This document shows, one piece after another, positions 11,185-21,368 of a stretch of DNA of 64,000 bases. The translations under genes and the position numbers were made by a program. Within the stretch, counting starts at the first letter, position 1, and each line of letters begins with the position of its first letter. This stretch comes from Aricia agestis (Eukaryota; Arthropoda; Insecta; Lepidoptera; Lycaenidae), in assembly GCF_905147365.1 (NCBI RefSeq), contig NC_056425.1, forward strand, positions 8,067,501 to 8,131,500. The letters are read 5' to 3'. The notes beneath the pieces are model-generated. The model worked only from the letters and a program-made list of their open reading frames with translations. It had not been told where the DNA came from and made no database searches.

Positions 11185-11347
11185 TTCGCATTGCGCGTGG
11201 CCTGCGCTCATCCCGGGGGTCCTGGGTTCGAGTCCCGCAGGCGGAACAAAAAGTTTTCAATGTTCCTGGGTCTTGGATGTGTATTAAAATAAAATTTCAT
11301 AAATCTTAAACATATTATATGTATAATATTATAAAAAATCCAGAAAT
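11185..11347 (+). mobile_element. SINE insertion (tRNA-related head)
   Basis: Contains an RNA polymerase III B-box-like GGTTCGAGTCC (11224-11234) and the tail block ctgggtcttggatgtgtatt followed by AT-rich sequence. It is flanked by a 16-17 bp near-identical repeat, ATATCGATG...AATGAA (11168-11184 and 11348-11363), read as the target duplication. The head seems to start near the anticodon arm, so it may be 5' truncated. Confidence 0.65.
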
Positions 11348-11418
11348 ATATCGATGCAATGAACATTTTAGTTCTAATACGATTCAACAGATGGCGTTTT
11401 ATTTTTTACTTGCCTGCC

Positions 11419-11466
11419 CGCGTGGACTTTAGTTTATAGCGCGCGGTATAAACTAAAGTCCACGCG
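11419..11466. repeat. Perfect 20-bp stem hairpin at a Helitron-like 3' end
   Basis: Arms 11419-11438 and 11447-11466 are exact reverse complements with an 8-base GC loop. The right arm (aaagtccacgcg) is the normal 3' terminal sequence of this element type; the left arm is an inverted copy of it. Confidence 0.85.
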
Positions 11467-11691
11467 GACGAAGTCGCGGGCAACAGCTAGTATTTACTAA
11501 ATGTAGAACCAACAGCGGTGACCACAGATGAATAATTTAGTATAGGAAAAAAAAGAGATTAAGGAAGTAGAGAGTAAATTATATATATAATTAATATGAA
11601 TAAATAAATGAATTACATGAATAGAAATATTATTTATGATTTTATGAATATTCTGATTACTTATATTATGAAAGTTTATTTTATAGATTGA

Positions 11692-11876
11692 TTCATACTA
11701 ATATTATAAATGCGAAAGTGTGTCTGTCTGTCTGTCTGTGATCTCTTCACGCCCAAACCGCTGGACCGATTTTGCTGAAATTTGGCATGGAGATACTTTG
11801 AGTCCCGGGAAAGGACATAGGATACTTTTTATCCCGATAAAATGTACAGTTCCGCTGCGATAACGAGTCATCTAGT
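11692..11876 (+). mobile_element. Hel-B copy
   Basis: Starts ttcatactaatattataaat, has a TGTC run and the blocks cacgcccaaaccgctgga and ggcatggagatactttga, and ends gagtcatctagt. It lacks the gcaacggagttgcgggc block just before the end, an internal deletion compared with 16.3 kb. Confidence 0.7.
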
Positions 11877-11914
11877 CGTTCTATAAAACACGAAGAACGA
11901 AAAAGATAAAAACC

Positions 11915-12060
11915 ATATCAATATTATAAGTGCGAAAGTGTGTCTTTACTCTTTCTGTCCAATTCCTTTTCACGCCCAAACTACAGAACCGATTCTGCTA
12001 GGTATGGAGATAATTTGAGTCCCGGCCCCCGGGAAAGAATACTTCCAATAATTCCAATAA
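11915..12060 (+). mobile_element. Hel-B copy, 3' truncated
   Basis: Has tatcaatattataagtgcg, the TGTCT run, cacgcccaaactacagaac and gagtcccggcccccgggaaa, then stops where a MITE-R fragment begins. The CTAGT end is absent. Confidence 0.6.
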
Positions 12061-12076
12061 AATAAACGTATTTTTC

Positions 12077-12164
12077 AGATCTGCTATTTTCACAGTGAAC
12101 TCTCTACAAGGAACACGTACACACCCTAAAGTATTATCACTTATTTTTGTTACACACTTTATAG
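12077..12164. mobile_element. MITE-R fragment (right half)
   Basis: Matches the right arm of the full copy at 45.34-45.60 kb: ttcacagtgaactctctaca, caaggaacacgtacacaccc and cttatttttgttacacac. The left arm is missing. Confidence 0.7.
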
Positions 12165-12602
12165 TCCGGTCGTAGAGCTCACTGCACATTAGAAACTTAT
12201 GTTACCTGAAACGCCATAGCAATATATTCGTTTATGAATGTGACAAGAAGAGCCTATAGTTCAATGTTCGATTCCTCGATCGTATTTTAACTAGAGACAC
12301 ATCTAATATTATTGAAATAATCTTGTGACTTGTAGTAATGACGCCACATTGCATTTCTGCCGTGCGGTAATCGGTCCAATCGCGAACATAGGTACGTGAC
12401 GTCTGGGGGTCCAATTTTCGTACCTACGATCCTCATTCCATTCGCGGGCTGAAACCCGATTCTTATCTCAAATATCCTAGACCACTTATTTGAAGAATGA
12501 ACTTTGACCCCCCTTAAATATTAATTTTATTTTGTTTTCAGTGTTTGCTGTTATAGCAGCAATAGATATACACAATCTGTGAAAATTTCAGACCGGAGCT
12601 CG

Positions 12603-12676
12603 GAGACAGACAGACGGACAGACAGAAGTCTTATTAATAGGGTCCCGTTTTTACCCTTTGGGTACGAAGCCCTAAT
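12603..12676 (-). mobile_element. Rep-G 5' fragment
   Basis: Reversed match to the Rep-G start: a gacagacagacggacag run followed by aatagggtcccgtttttacc and ctttgggtacgaagccctaa. The rest of the element is absent. Confidence 0.65.
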
Positions 12677-13357
12677 TACTTACCTCAAAATAATATTTTA
12701 TTAAAAAAATTGCACTAATATTACAAAGTGAAAGATTGTTTGTTACTTCTTGATCCAAAAACTACTGGCTAGATTTCGATTAAATGTATACAGTAGTTTA
12801 GGCTGTAGATAGAGGTAACACATAATATTGCTACTTTTTTACTCCAAAAAATACGTTTCTGTTAGACACTGACTTAGGTTTATTATTAAGCTAGTCAGAT
12901 TTTTTATTCCTCATCTAACTGTGAAGCCAAAAAAACTGAAAATCTATACAAAATGTAAGTACTTATATTAAAACCTAAAAAAATTACGTACGTACCGTAT
13001 TTTATTAATTGCATTACACTTAATTGAACAGAGAGGAAAAAATTGATAGAGACTCAAGTACCTTTATGATACAAATGGACATAAGATTTTATTGAAACTT
13101 TGGTATACATATTTTCGACCTTATTCCTAAGTGATAAAGTTCAAAATTGATAAAGCGGATATGTCAGTGACTGTACGCCAGACGCAGACGTTAAGACGTC
13201 ATGTTTGTATAAGGTATTATACTATGCTCTTAATTGTCGATAAGCACATAGTATAAGAGCCCACGGCAATTTTCGCTTGTCCAAAAAAGTTGGAAAACAG
13301 AACATAAAACATATTAATATTATGTTATTTTGAATTTATTTTTAAAAGATATTTAAT
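12677..13357. other. AT-rich stretch with a Helitron-like 5' fragment
   Basis: 12714-12800 contains ttgcactaatattacaaagt, aaaaactactggctag and gattaaatgtatacag, the layout of a diverged Helitron-like 5' part. The rest shows no gene. Confidence 0.4.
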
Positions 13358-13562
13358 ACTTGTTGTCCCGGCAAACGTTGTTTTGCCATAAAATGATTTT
13401 TCCCTGATTTCCTGTTTTCTCTTGAAGTTTTTTCTGATTTTTGTTCTATAGACCTCACGGAGCCCGAGACCTTTCCAACGAATTCAAAACCATGGAAATA
13501 GGTACGTGCGTTCTGGAGTTATAGCGTTAAGAAGGAAAATCCGACTTATTTTAATATATTAG
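13358..13562 (-). mobile_element. Hel-D variant, minus strand
   Basis: Its 3' end reversed reads acttgttgtcccggcaaacg. The body (cagaaaaaacttcaagag type, ctcacggagcccgagacctt) matches the copy at 31.4-31.6 kb rather than the X-box-bearing type. The far end is taatatattag. Confidence 0.6.
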
Positions 13563-14240
13563 ATTATTACATAATATTACCTTGGTTTATTCATGATTAA
13601 ATCATAAATCACAATATGCAACGAAAGACGTGTCTATTGACTACTAAGTTGGTAAAGCGGCAAGTGGGTTTAGGCATGATGACTATTTTTTTTTCTTATC
13701 GGTAATTAAAAGACACCTAAAAAATAGAAACATCGTTGAAAGAATGACTCTGATAGCTTAAAAATTCACCAAGATATGACAATTCAAATATCTCATAAAA
13801 AAGACCTGCCCGAAACGCTCCATACAAAGTGCTACGAAAGTATGACGTCAGTCTTTCGTAGTTTGTACGCATCGGGAGACAAATTTGTTCGACAGGTATA
13901 TTAAATATTGCGTTTATGAAAGTAGTTTCATAACAAAAGTTGCTTTTAATTGCATAAGTTATCGAATTGTATACAAATATTAAGAAATTTAATTGAAAAA
14001 AATTCGACTTGAATATCGAACTTTGAAGGCGCATACCAAAAAAAATACAAATGCTATGAAGCTGAAATTTTGGGAACACTTATTTTTTACCGAGATTTCT
14101 TTATTTTATTAACAAAATTCGCTAATCTTTGACCTTGTCATCATCCTAAAAAACATTTTTCAAACATTCTATAAAGTTTATAATATGTCGTATCAAAACA
14201 TTTTAGCATTTTATATCCCTGCATAATAATATGTTGAAAT
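13563..14240. other. AT-rich stretch, no gene supported
   Basis: The 120-residue minus-strand frame at 13717-14079 has low-complexity, Phe/Ile/Ser-rich composition and no recognisable motif, so I do not call it. A small inverted pair ctacgaaag/ctttcgtag flanks a tatgacgtca at about 13832-13861. Confidence 0.45.
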
Positions 14241-14475
14241 CTATATATATAAAACTCAAAGGTGACTGACTGATTGACATAGTGATCTATCAACGCACAG
14301 CCCAAACCACTGGACGGATCGGGCTGAAATTTGGCATGCAGGTAGATGTTATAACGTAGGCATCCGCTAAGAAAGGATTTTGATAAATTCCAACCCCAAG
14401 GGGTTCAAATAGGGGATGAAAGTTTGTATATAATAATACTTCTTAACGCGAGCGAAGCCGCGGGCAAAAGCTCGT
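14241..14475 (+). mobile_element. Hel-E, first of a tandem pair
   Basis: Starts atatataaaactcaaaggtg and ends gaagccgcgggcaaaagctcgt. Blocks in order: cgcacagcccaaaccactgg, tttggcatgcaggtagatg, gtaggcatccgctaagaaag and aaataggggatgaaagtttg. The next copy begins at the following base. Confidence 0.7.
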
Positions 14476-14709
14476 ATATATATAAAACTCAAAGGTGACT
14501 GACTGACTGATTGACAGTGATCTATCAACGCCGAGCCCAAAACACTGGACGGATTGGCTGAAATTTGGCATGCAGGTAGATGTTATGACGTAGGCATCCG
14601 CTAAGAAAGGATTTTGATAAATTCCAACCCCAAAGGGTTCAAATAGAGGATGAAAGTTTGTATATAATAATACTTCTTAACGCGAGCGAAGCCGCGGGCA
14701 AAAGCTCGT
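14476..14709 (+). mobile_element. Hel-E, second of a tandem pair
   Basis: Same unit as the preceding copy with few changes (cgccgagcccaaaacactgg, aaatagaggatgaaagtttg). The close identity and the direct junction at ctcgt/atata point to tandem duplication or rolling-circle insertion at the previous copy's end. Confidence 0.7.
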
Positions 14710-14731
14710 TAACTATAATTATTATGTCCAT

Positions 14732-15318
14732 AATTGACAACATTTCAAAATTTTTAAGCCTTAAAATAAAAAATACCGTTTCTTTAGTTTCTTCTCCTGA
14801 TATCAAAAAAATATTCAAAAAATTTTTATATTGCTTATTTACTGAGAAAATAAATAAAAACTGAAAAATACGCTGTGACGTCATACTTACGGCATAATAT
14901 CATACAGTTTGTTTGCCTGGTGTAAAATAGTTTTAAAAAGACAACATGAAGCATAAAAACAAAAACGTCACTGTCAACCACCTGTCAACACTGACATTTC
15001 TAAATAATAACATTACCTCATTGGTTACCTATCCTCCAGGTTGACGATGACATTGACAGACGTCATAATAAACGTAACAAACTTACATTGACAGATTTTT
15101 TCTTATGATAAAGTGTAATGGAATTAACCGTTCAGACGTAAGTATGACGTCACTTGGCGCTTACGTCTCTTTAGAATACGAAGGATTAAAATCTATTTTT
15201 TAGGTATCATAAAAACATAATTTTGAAAAAGCAAGAAACACGTGTCGCCTTATTTTAAGTCTACTTTCATATAAAATAATAAAAAAGCCATGTTAAAATT
15301 TTGAAATGTTGTCAATTT
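14732..15318. mobile_element. Element with about 23-bp inverted ends
   Basis: Ends are aattgacaacatttcaaaat and its reverse complement (15295-15318). Inside, cgctgtgacgtcatacttac (14870s) is inverted as cgtaagtatgacgtcacttg (15136-15157), bringing two CRE-like TGACGTCA strings. Noncoding; the superfamily is undetermined and the target duplication unclear. Confidence 0.55.
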
Positions 15319-16284
15319 ATAACATAGACTATGTTTACTGTCAGTAATCATAACAAACATAACCATGACAGATTCGTACACAAAACGAAATCTGAATTAT
15401 TAAGTATAGATTTATTTACAATCTTTGTACTTAGTATTTATCTAAGTTATTTGAAAATTAACAATCAATCACACATACTTATATTCAAGTTAATATGAAT
15501 ACCAAGTATTTCCAGCTCTTAGTCTATACAGAATTGAACTCAGACACCACCGCGTGTATTTGTGTAGGTTAGGTACGTATTAAAATAACATTATTGTATG
15601 TAATTGTCAAAATGACTTGACCCCTTGAATATACGAATCACCACTGCTAACAATCTATTAGAGTTACGTTTTATTAGTCTAATTATCTAATATATTTGAA
15701 AAATCGATTTTGGATATCATTGGAAATAACGAAGATGTAAACGATTTAATAACGAAAGCGACCATTGCGATGTCACTTCTAAATGCTTTAAAATCTAATT
15801 TTATATTCTTTTTTTATATTTAGTTTTATCCAGTGTCAATGTAGCTGTATATACGATAGAAAATTCAATTTTTGTAACAAGTCTGGACCAATTTTAATGT
15901 AATTTGAAGCATAGAGTTAGTGCACGGGAGAGACTATGAAGGTTGGAATACGAAGGTCCTAGAGTTGTCCGCTCCCTTCGTATTCCTTAAGGACTATATC
16001 TTGTACATAATTGACTAGATTTTGCCCGCGAGCGAAGTAAAATAGTATCCCATGGGAATCTTACCGCATATGCCATTTGCCAATGAACATCAGCTACTTG
16101 TTTCCTTGCCATTGCCCATTTCAAAATTTCTCCCTGTGTTAATATTTAGACTTTAACGAAGAACCACAAAAGATTTAAACATCTATTGAACAGTTGTTTT
16201 TCGACCATTTTGTACTGAATTTTTCTCTAATTAACTGCTCAACAGGTGTTTAAATCTTTTGCAGTAAGACCGATAATCCATACT
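15319..16284. other. AT-rich stretch, no gene seen
   Basis: Holds a 12-bp stem hairpin (15945-15956 with 15975-15986, ggaatacgaagg arms) and an imperfect inverted pair around aaaagatttaaacatc (16160s) and gtgtttaaatcttttgcag (16245-16264). Nothing else was recognised. Confidence 0.45.
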
Positions 16285-16502
16285 TCCATACTAATATTAT
16301 AAATGCGAAAATGTGTCTGTCTGTCTGTCTATCTGTCTGTTACCTCTTCACGCCCAAACCGCTGAACCGATTTTGCTGAAATTTGGCATGGAGATACTTT
16401 GAGTCCCGGGAAAGGACATAGGACACTTTTTGTCCCGGAAAAAAGTACGGTTCCCGCGCGATAAACTATTTTTAGCGCAACGGAGTTGCGGGCGTCATCT
16501 AA
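16285..16502 (+). mobile_element. Hel-B, the best-preserved copy
   Basis: Starts ccatactaatattataaatg, followed by TGTC repeats, then ttacctcttcacgcccaaac, ctgaaccgattttgctgaaa, tggagatactttgagtcccg, ggttcccgcgcgataaacta and gcaacggagttgcgggcgtc, ending catctaat (the usual catctagt with one change). Confidence 0.75.
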
Positions 16503-16676
16503 TCTTTTATATATTTTAAATTTTGTTAATCTCGCTAAAATTCGAAAACGGCTGAACCGATTTGGCTGATTTTAGTCTAAAAATATTCGTGGAAGTCTGG
16601 GAAGGTTTATATATTTAGAAGGGAAGTGATACCAAAGTCATCGGCACGTATAATAATATTATAATAATTATAATAT
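16503..16676 (+). repeat. Diverged repeat fragment
   Basis: Blocks aattcgaaaacggctgaacc, gatttggctgattttagtc and cgtggaagtctgggaaggtt recall a separate Helitron-like group. No boundaries were readable. Confidence 0.35.
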
Positions 16677-16770
16677 TACTAGATGACGCCCACAACTCCG
16701 TTGTGCCAAAATTCGTGTATTGGCTATAATTGCGAAGGAACCGTAAAACTTTTTCTTATCCAATATTTTC
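16677..16770 (-). mobile_element. Hel-B 3' fragment
   Basis: Begins actagatgacgcccacaact and continues ccgttgtgccaaaattcgtg: the reversed end of Hel-B. Truncated after about 90 bases. Confidence 0.6.
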
Positions 16771-17140
16771 TATAATCTTCTGGTTATATAATTTGAATGC
16801 GCTCCAAACGGACTACACACACACAACATTTAAGTAATTACGTTCAAACTTTTCTAATTCTTTCTCGCTCGTTAGTTGCGTAAATATTATAATAAAACTA
16901 CAATTACAGTTACATATAACGCACTGGAAAACATTTTAATGAATTTAATTGCAGCATAATTTGTGTTCGATGCTTCACTTCGAAATGTCTAACGGAGTTT
17001 CGGTAAAAACTAGAATTAGGTTCGAGCTTACTGTCCGATCATTACTGTCCTGTTAAGCTTCGCACACGTTGAGACGGGGCGCAGCGGGGCGGGCCGCATT
17101 TCGCATCGAAGTATTACCTTAATGCAATGTAAACTGGGCC

Positions 17141-17347
17141 GTATGCATCCTGACCGCTGGGCAAAGATCGCCACAGACTGATGATGGACGACGCCGCGCG
17201 CCGCCGCGGTCGACCTCGCAAAAGATGACGCGATGAACTTGACACATGCAAGCCAGGTTGGCCGACGGTGGCGATGGATCGGGATGAATGGAAGGACTTG
17301 GGGAGGCCTTTGCCCAGCAGTGGGACTGCATAGGCTCTTAAAAAAAT
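17141..17347 (+). pseudogene. 5'-truncated LINE, reverse transcriptase tail
   Basis: A 207-base insertion flanked by a perfect 14-bp duplication ATGTAAACTGGGCC (17127-17140 and 17348-17361) and ending in an A-rich tail. Across frames it encodes MHPDRWAKIATD, then DDAARRRGRPRKR-stop-RDEL (a TGG to TGA change where the family has Trp), then WPTVAMDRDEWKDLG and EAFAQQWD after another shift. This order is the C-terminal tail of non-LTR endonuclease/reverse transcriptase proteins. Broken by at least two frameshifts and one stop. Confidence 0.8.
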
Positions 17348-17361
17348 ATGTAAACTGGGCC

Positions 17362-17499
17362 CGTACCACAAAACCGTTTTGAGACTCAAACACTCGAACG
17401 AGAATGCCGCGTCCTGCTTTAACAAACGAGAAATTACGTTGTTAGAGCAGGCTACATGCATTCTCGTTCGATTGTTTAAGTCTCAAAACAGTTTCGTGA
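17362..17499. repeat. Inverted repeat next to the LINE insertion
   Basis: Arms accacaaaaccgttttgaga (from 17365) and its near complement (to about 17499) pair over about 55 bases with several mismatches. The left part of the host sequence continues before the LINE (about 17060-17140), so the LINE seems to have landed in or beside this element. Confidence 0.55.
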
Positions 17500-17561
17500 T
17501 ACTAGATGTTCACAGTAAGAGTCTGCAGGGCACTCTTACTGAGAACAATGAACATCTAGTA
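17500..17561. repeat. Short hairpin
   Basis: tactagatgttc pairs with gaacatctagta, and inside acagtaagagt pairs with actcttactg. The loop is GC-rich (ctgcaggg). Confidence 0.65.
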
Positions 17562-17576
17562 CCATACCAATTAATT

Positions 17577-17772
17577 CCATACTAATATTTTAAATGCGAA
17601 AGTGTATGTCTGTCTGTTCGTCTGTCGGTTACCTCTTCACGCCCAAACTGCTAAACCGATTTTGCTGAAATTTGGTATGGATATACTTTTAGTCCCGGGA
17701 AAGGATATAGAATACTTATATCGGAAAAATTCTATTTTTACATATTTACGTCTATCTTTCTTCTCATCTAGT
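17577..17772 (+). mobile_element. Hel-B copy, decayed 3' end
   Basis: Starts ccatactaatattttaaatg, with tgtctgtctgttcgtctgtc and ctaaaccgattttgctgaaa; the end is diverged but closes with catctagt. Confidence 0.65.
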
Positions 17773-17785
17773 TTTACATATTATT

Positions 17786-18100
17786 ACTAGCTGTCCCGGC
17801 AAACGTTTCTTCGCCATGTAAAGTATTTCACCCATATTATTTTATCGAAGTGACTAAATAAGTATGTCACCATGGCAACGTCCATCGCTATCCCGTCGCA
17901 CAAACAATGGTCGCCGTCAGTCTCGAGTTGTAATAATTTACTATTATTTATTCAACAAATGCACTTATCAATATAAAAAGTAGCCAGTAGCCGATTCTCA
18001 GACCCACTGAATATGCATATAAAATTTGGTTAAAATCAGTAAAGCCGTTTCGGAGGAGTACGCGGCCTAACATTGTGACACGAGAATTTTATATATAAGA
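17786..18100 (-). mobile_element. Hel-D carrying an RFX X-box-like site
   Basis: Reversed 3' end reads actagctgtcccggcaaacg; the opposite end is acacgagaattttatatata. Internal blocks are caatggtcgccgtcagtctc and caacaaatgcacttatcaat. At 17866-17879 is GTCACCATGGCAAC, a full match to the RFX X-box consensus RYYNYY-N(1-3)-RRNRAC. Confidence 0.7.
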
Positions 18101-19080
18101 TTTACAATATTTACTAGTCCATTTATTAATTCTTGAAGAGCGATTTTAATTTACCAATCAAGCAATTAGTATGGACTCGACAATTACAATGTCAATTTAA
18201 TAATATGATAAAGTTTACAGTCTGTTTTACATCAAACATGACCCTTATTCCCTTAAAATAAGGGCCATGTTAACTCAAATCTAGATGATATAGCGGAGTA
18301 TCAAAGATATTAATTATTGTGGACTGTGGTAGTTTTCGAAGAATTTATCATCACTTTCTTCGACACATTCCATGAATCTAATTGCTAAATATAACAAAAT
18401 ATTATAGTAACTTAGTAATTTTTTATATAAAGATTCTGACCATAATATGTAACAAAGTCAAAAGTATTAATTCAATATAATAATTTAACAAATGATCGAC
18501 TATATAATCAATAAAATAACGAGGCTGACAATTTGATAGAAATTTTGTCATTAAAATTAAGTCTTATACCTCGATTCGTCGTTTGAACAAAAGCAGAAAA
18601 TAAATTTGCTATTGCAGTAGAAAAGACATTAACGCGCTACGACATCTTTTAATATCTTAGAAAAACGTATTTTTAACAAAAATATTTGAAAACCAACGTA
18701 TTACTATTTTTAAAAGATCTACCTACAATAATTATTTTAAAAGATACATACCTACAATCTGTAATATGACGATCTACGTACGATAACTACCTACTTCTCA
18801 GGTTTAACCCATTAAAAATATATCTTCCCAAGATTTTTAACACTTTTTTGGCACTACACATTTAAATGAATATGTTATCCCTCTACCTTCTTAAATGTTG
18901 ATCGTAGCTTCTAAAATGTTACTTGCAGCGCGTTGAAGTATTTTGTTATAGATATTGATGGTAGCCGTGAAACATAAAGGCCTCTCTAATTACAAGTAGT
19001 CTTAGCAACAGCTTTCGTGAGAACTTGTATGGCCCATTTCTGTCCAATATGTGCTGCTTACCTAAACGTAAACTAATAAT
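18101..19080. other. AT-rich stretch, no gene seen
   Basis: About 1 kb between two inverted Hel-D copies (minus at 17.8 kb, plus at 19.1 kb). It holds a small inverted pair around cccttattcccttaaaataaggg near 18243 and nothing coding. Confidence 0.5.
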
Positions 19081-19402
19081 ATCTTATGTATAAAATTCTC
19101 GTGTCACAATGTTAGTTACCGTACTCCTCTGTAACGGCTTTACTGATTGTTACCAAATTTTATATGCATATTCAGTGGGTCTGAGAATCGGCTTCTGGCT
19201 ATTTATATTGATCAGTGCATTTGTTGAATAAATAATAGTAAATTATTACAACTCGAGACTGCCGGCCGGCGACTATTGTTTGTGCGACGGGATAGCGATG
19301 GACGTTGCCACGGTGGCATACTTATTTAATCACTTCAATAAAATAATGAAGAACTACATTACAACTACAAATGGCAAAACAACGTTTGCCGAGTCAGCTA
19401 GT
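19081..19402 (+). mobile_element. Hel-D, opposite orientation to 17.8 kb
   Basis: Starts taaaattctcgtgtcacaat, with ctgagaatcggcttctggct and aacaacgtttgccgagtcagctagt at the end. The X-box site is changed here to gttgccacggtggc (19304-19317). Confidence 0.7.
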
Positions 19403-19417
19403 AATACTTTATTATTA

Positions 19418-19587
19418 GTTTACGCCCGCAGCTCCGTTACGCCAAAATTCCCGGGATAGAAATATCCTTTAGGTTTCCGAACTCAAAGTATCTTCACACC
19501 AAATTATAGCAAAATCGGTTCAACAGTTTAGGCATGAAGAGGTCACAAACAGACGGGCACACTTTCGCATTTATAAAATATGAGTAT
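19418..19587 (-). mobile_element. Hel-B, minus strand, 3' end abutting Hel-D
   Basis: Reversed blocks tttacgcccgcagctccgtt, ttccgaactcaaagtatctt and agcaaaatcggttcaacagt, with cacactttcgcatttataaa at the far end. Its CTAGT end faces the CTAGT of Hel-D about 15 bases away. Confidence 0.65.
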
Positions 19588-20167
19588 ATACTATAGATTC
19601 AGTAAGTTAACAATATTTATTTTTTTATTACTTATAGTAGTTAAATTAAGTTTAAATTAGAATAAGATAAAGGAAGGACGCACAATATAAAAAGTTTTTA
19701 AGTAACTGAATATTTCGAATTGTAAAGATATAATTTTGGGCAAATTATTAAAAAAAATATGTTCTCTTATCAGCTGTTTGGCAGTGCCTTTCCAGTTACT
19801 CTCAACTTTATTCATCCGGTTCTTTTTTATTTTTTCATGTTTTATTTGCTATCAACACACGTAGTAAACAGTTAATTATAAGTTTTTGTAATTGATTTAG
19901 AAGTGTCCATTAACTGGTTAATTCTATAGACCCTATGTCGTCGTAAATGAGCTTTTAGACTCATATCGTACTGGACCATAAAATATCGGTGATAATGATA
20001 GTAACGGCAAAGCTGATGAAGTCGTGATATCAACAATGGAACATTAGTTACCTCGGTAAAATGAGTTTTTTGAAGCGCCATTATGTTATACTACTTGTTT
20101 ACCAGGTATGCTGATGAATTATACAGTTTTAACTATAAATATTAAATACTTTTCCAATTTTGAAAAA
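19588..20167. other. AT-rich stretch, no gene seen
   Basis: No repeat or coding signal was recognised in about 580 bases. Confidence 0.45.
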
Positions 20168-20379
20168 TTAAAACTCAAAGGTGACTGACATGGTGATCTA
20201 TCAACGCACAGCCCAAACCACTGGACAGATCGGGCTGGCATGCAGGTAGATGTTATGACGTAGGCATCCGCTAAGAAAGGATTTTGATCAATTCTACCCC
20301 CAAGGGGTCAAAATAGGGGATGAAAGTTTGTACATAATAATACTTGCTAACGCGAGCGAAGCCGCGGGCAAAAGCTCGT
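20168..20379 (+). mobile_element. Hel-E copy
   Basis: Starts aaaactcaaaggtgactgac and ends gccgcgggcaaaagctcgt. It lacks the gaaatt part of the central block (gatcgggctggcatgcaggt), a 9-base deletion. Confidence 0.7.
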
Positions 20380-21176
20380 TATTAATAAAAACCTTGCATT
20401 TTCATATCAGCTGCGAGACTAATGAGTTTAAAGTGTAAGAAGTAACGGCGATTCAGATTCGTCATATTTTCAATATTTTTAAATCAAAAAAATGTTGCTC
20501 CCCCTTCATGATCTACAGTTTTGTACAAATTTTAAAAAGAGGTGTGGCGGTACCCACAATTCGCCTGACATTCCTGCATCGCGCTATCGAAGTTTTCTGA
20601 GCGCGTCGCTATATATACGACAGCTGAAATGTGTTTGCTGGCATCTAATGCGCATCGAAACTACTAAAACTATTTTAAGGAAAGTACAAACATAGTCTGC
20701 GGGGCTAAAATGGTCACATTTAGCAATTCCTCTTAATCAATTTAGCAAATGAATTGTCAAAACTGTCAAACTGACTGAATTACTAGACGTGAATTGCAAG
20801 CAGACTTGCATTTTACGATTAAAAAAAAAAGAATTATATTATGATTCATAACATGATTCTCCAAAGCGATCATTTTAGGCCCGCTGCTCTTTATCGCGGG
20901 AAAATGTGAAGTTCCCACGGGTATCAAAATGGCGAGTGCCGACAAACTTCAGTTGATATATCCGCATTTTTCTATATCATATTGGAAAATGCGGAAATCA
21001 TTTCCAATGGCACGATCCAATGATTACCGATCAGAGGCGACACACGGCAAATTGCGTCTCCATGCTGGATGCCATACCTAATGGCACGAAATTGTCGCAG
21101 CTTTCTAACTCGAAACTCACATGACTTTGATTTTTTTAAGTTTTCTAATACACTTTCTTGTGTCACGGCAAATATT
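20380..21176. other. Mixed stretch, no gene supported
   Basis: Contains a TATATATA string near 20611 in a locally GC-richer block (20530-20660) and an inverted pair ccgcattttt/aaaatgcgg near 20962-20995. The 67-residue frame here has no recognisable features. Confidence 0.4.
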
Positions 21177-21204
21177 TATCTTATATCTTTAAACGAGCAA
21201 TTCT

Positions 21205-21206
<2 letters not shown>

Positions 21207-21290
<84 letters not shown>
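21207..21290. repeat. (TA)n microsatellite
   Basis: An uninterrupted TA dinucleotide run of about 42 units within Hel-C. Confidence 0.95.
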
Positions 21291-21293
<3 letters not shown>

Positions 21294-21295
<2 letters not shown>

Positions 21296-21368
21296 GTAGG
21301 GTGTGTATGTGTTTATATATACACATACACACCCTAAAGTATTATCACTTATTTTTGTTACACACTGT
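21294..21368. mobile_element. MITE-R piece inserted in the TA array
   Basis: Ends match MITE-R: tgtagggtgtgtatgtgt at left, then acaccctaaagtattatcac and ttatttttgttacacactgt. TA-targeting mariner-type elements would be expected to land in TA arrays. The middle of the element is deleted. Confidence 0.65.

Larger units (their letters stand above)
10988..11491 (+). mobile_element. Hel-B-like element interrupted by a SINE
   Basis: Starts tccatactaatattataaat with a GTCT run, and ends gaagtcgcgggcaacagctagt. The body is interrupted by a SINE (11185-11347). The 3' end is preceded by a perfect 20-bp hairpin that inverts part of the element's own terminus. Confidence 0.65.

Noticed and set aside
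13717..14079. 120-codon minus-strand frame
   Set aside because: No recognisable domain, AT-driven composition, no splice or start context. A similarity search of the translation with no hit would confirm.
17028..17461. Minus-strand frames of 115-121 codons
   Set aside because: Antisense to the LINE reverse transcriptase tail on the plus strand.
20605..20660. TATATATA in a GC-richer block as a promoter
   Set aside because: TA runs are common here, and no transcript structure supports it.
21069..21299. 76-codon frame ending in (IY)n
   Set aside because: The tail is the TA microsatellite; the rest lacks any feature of a gene.
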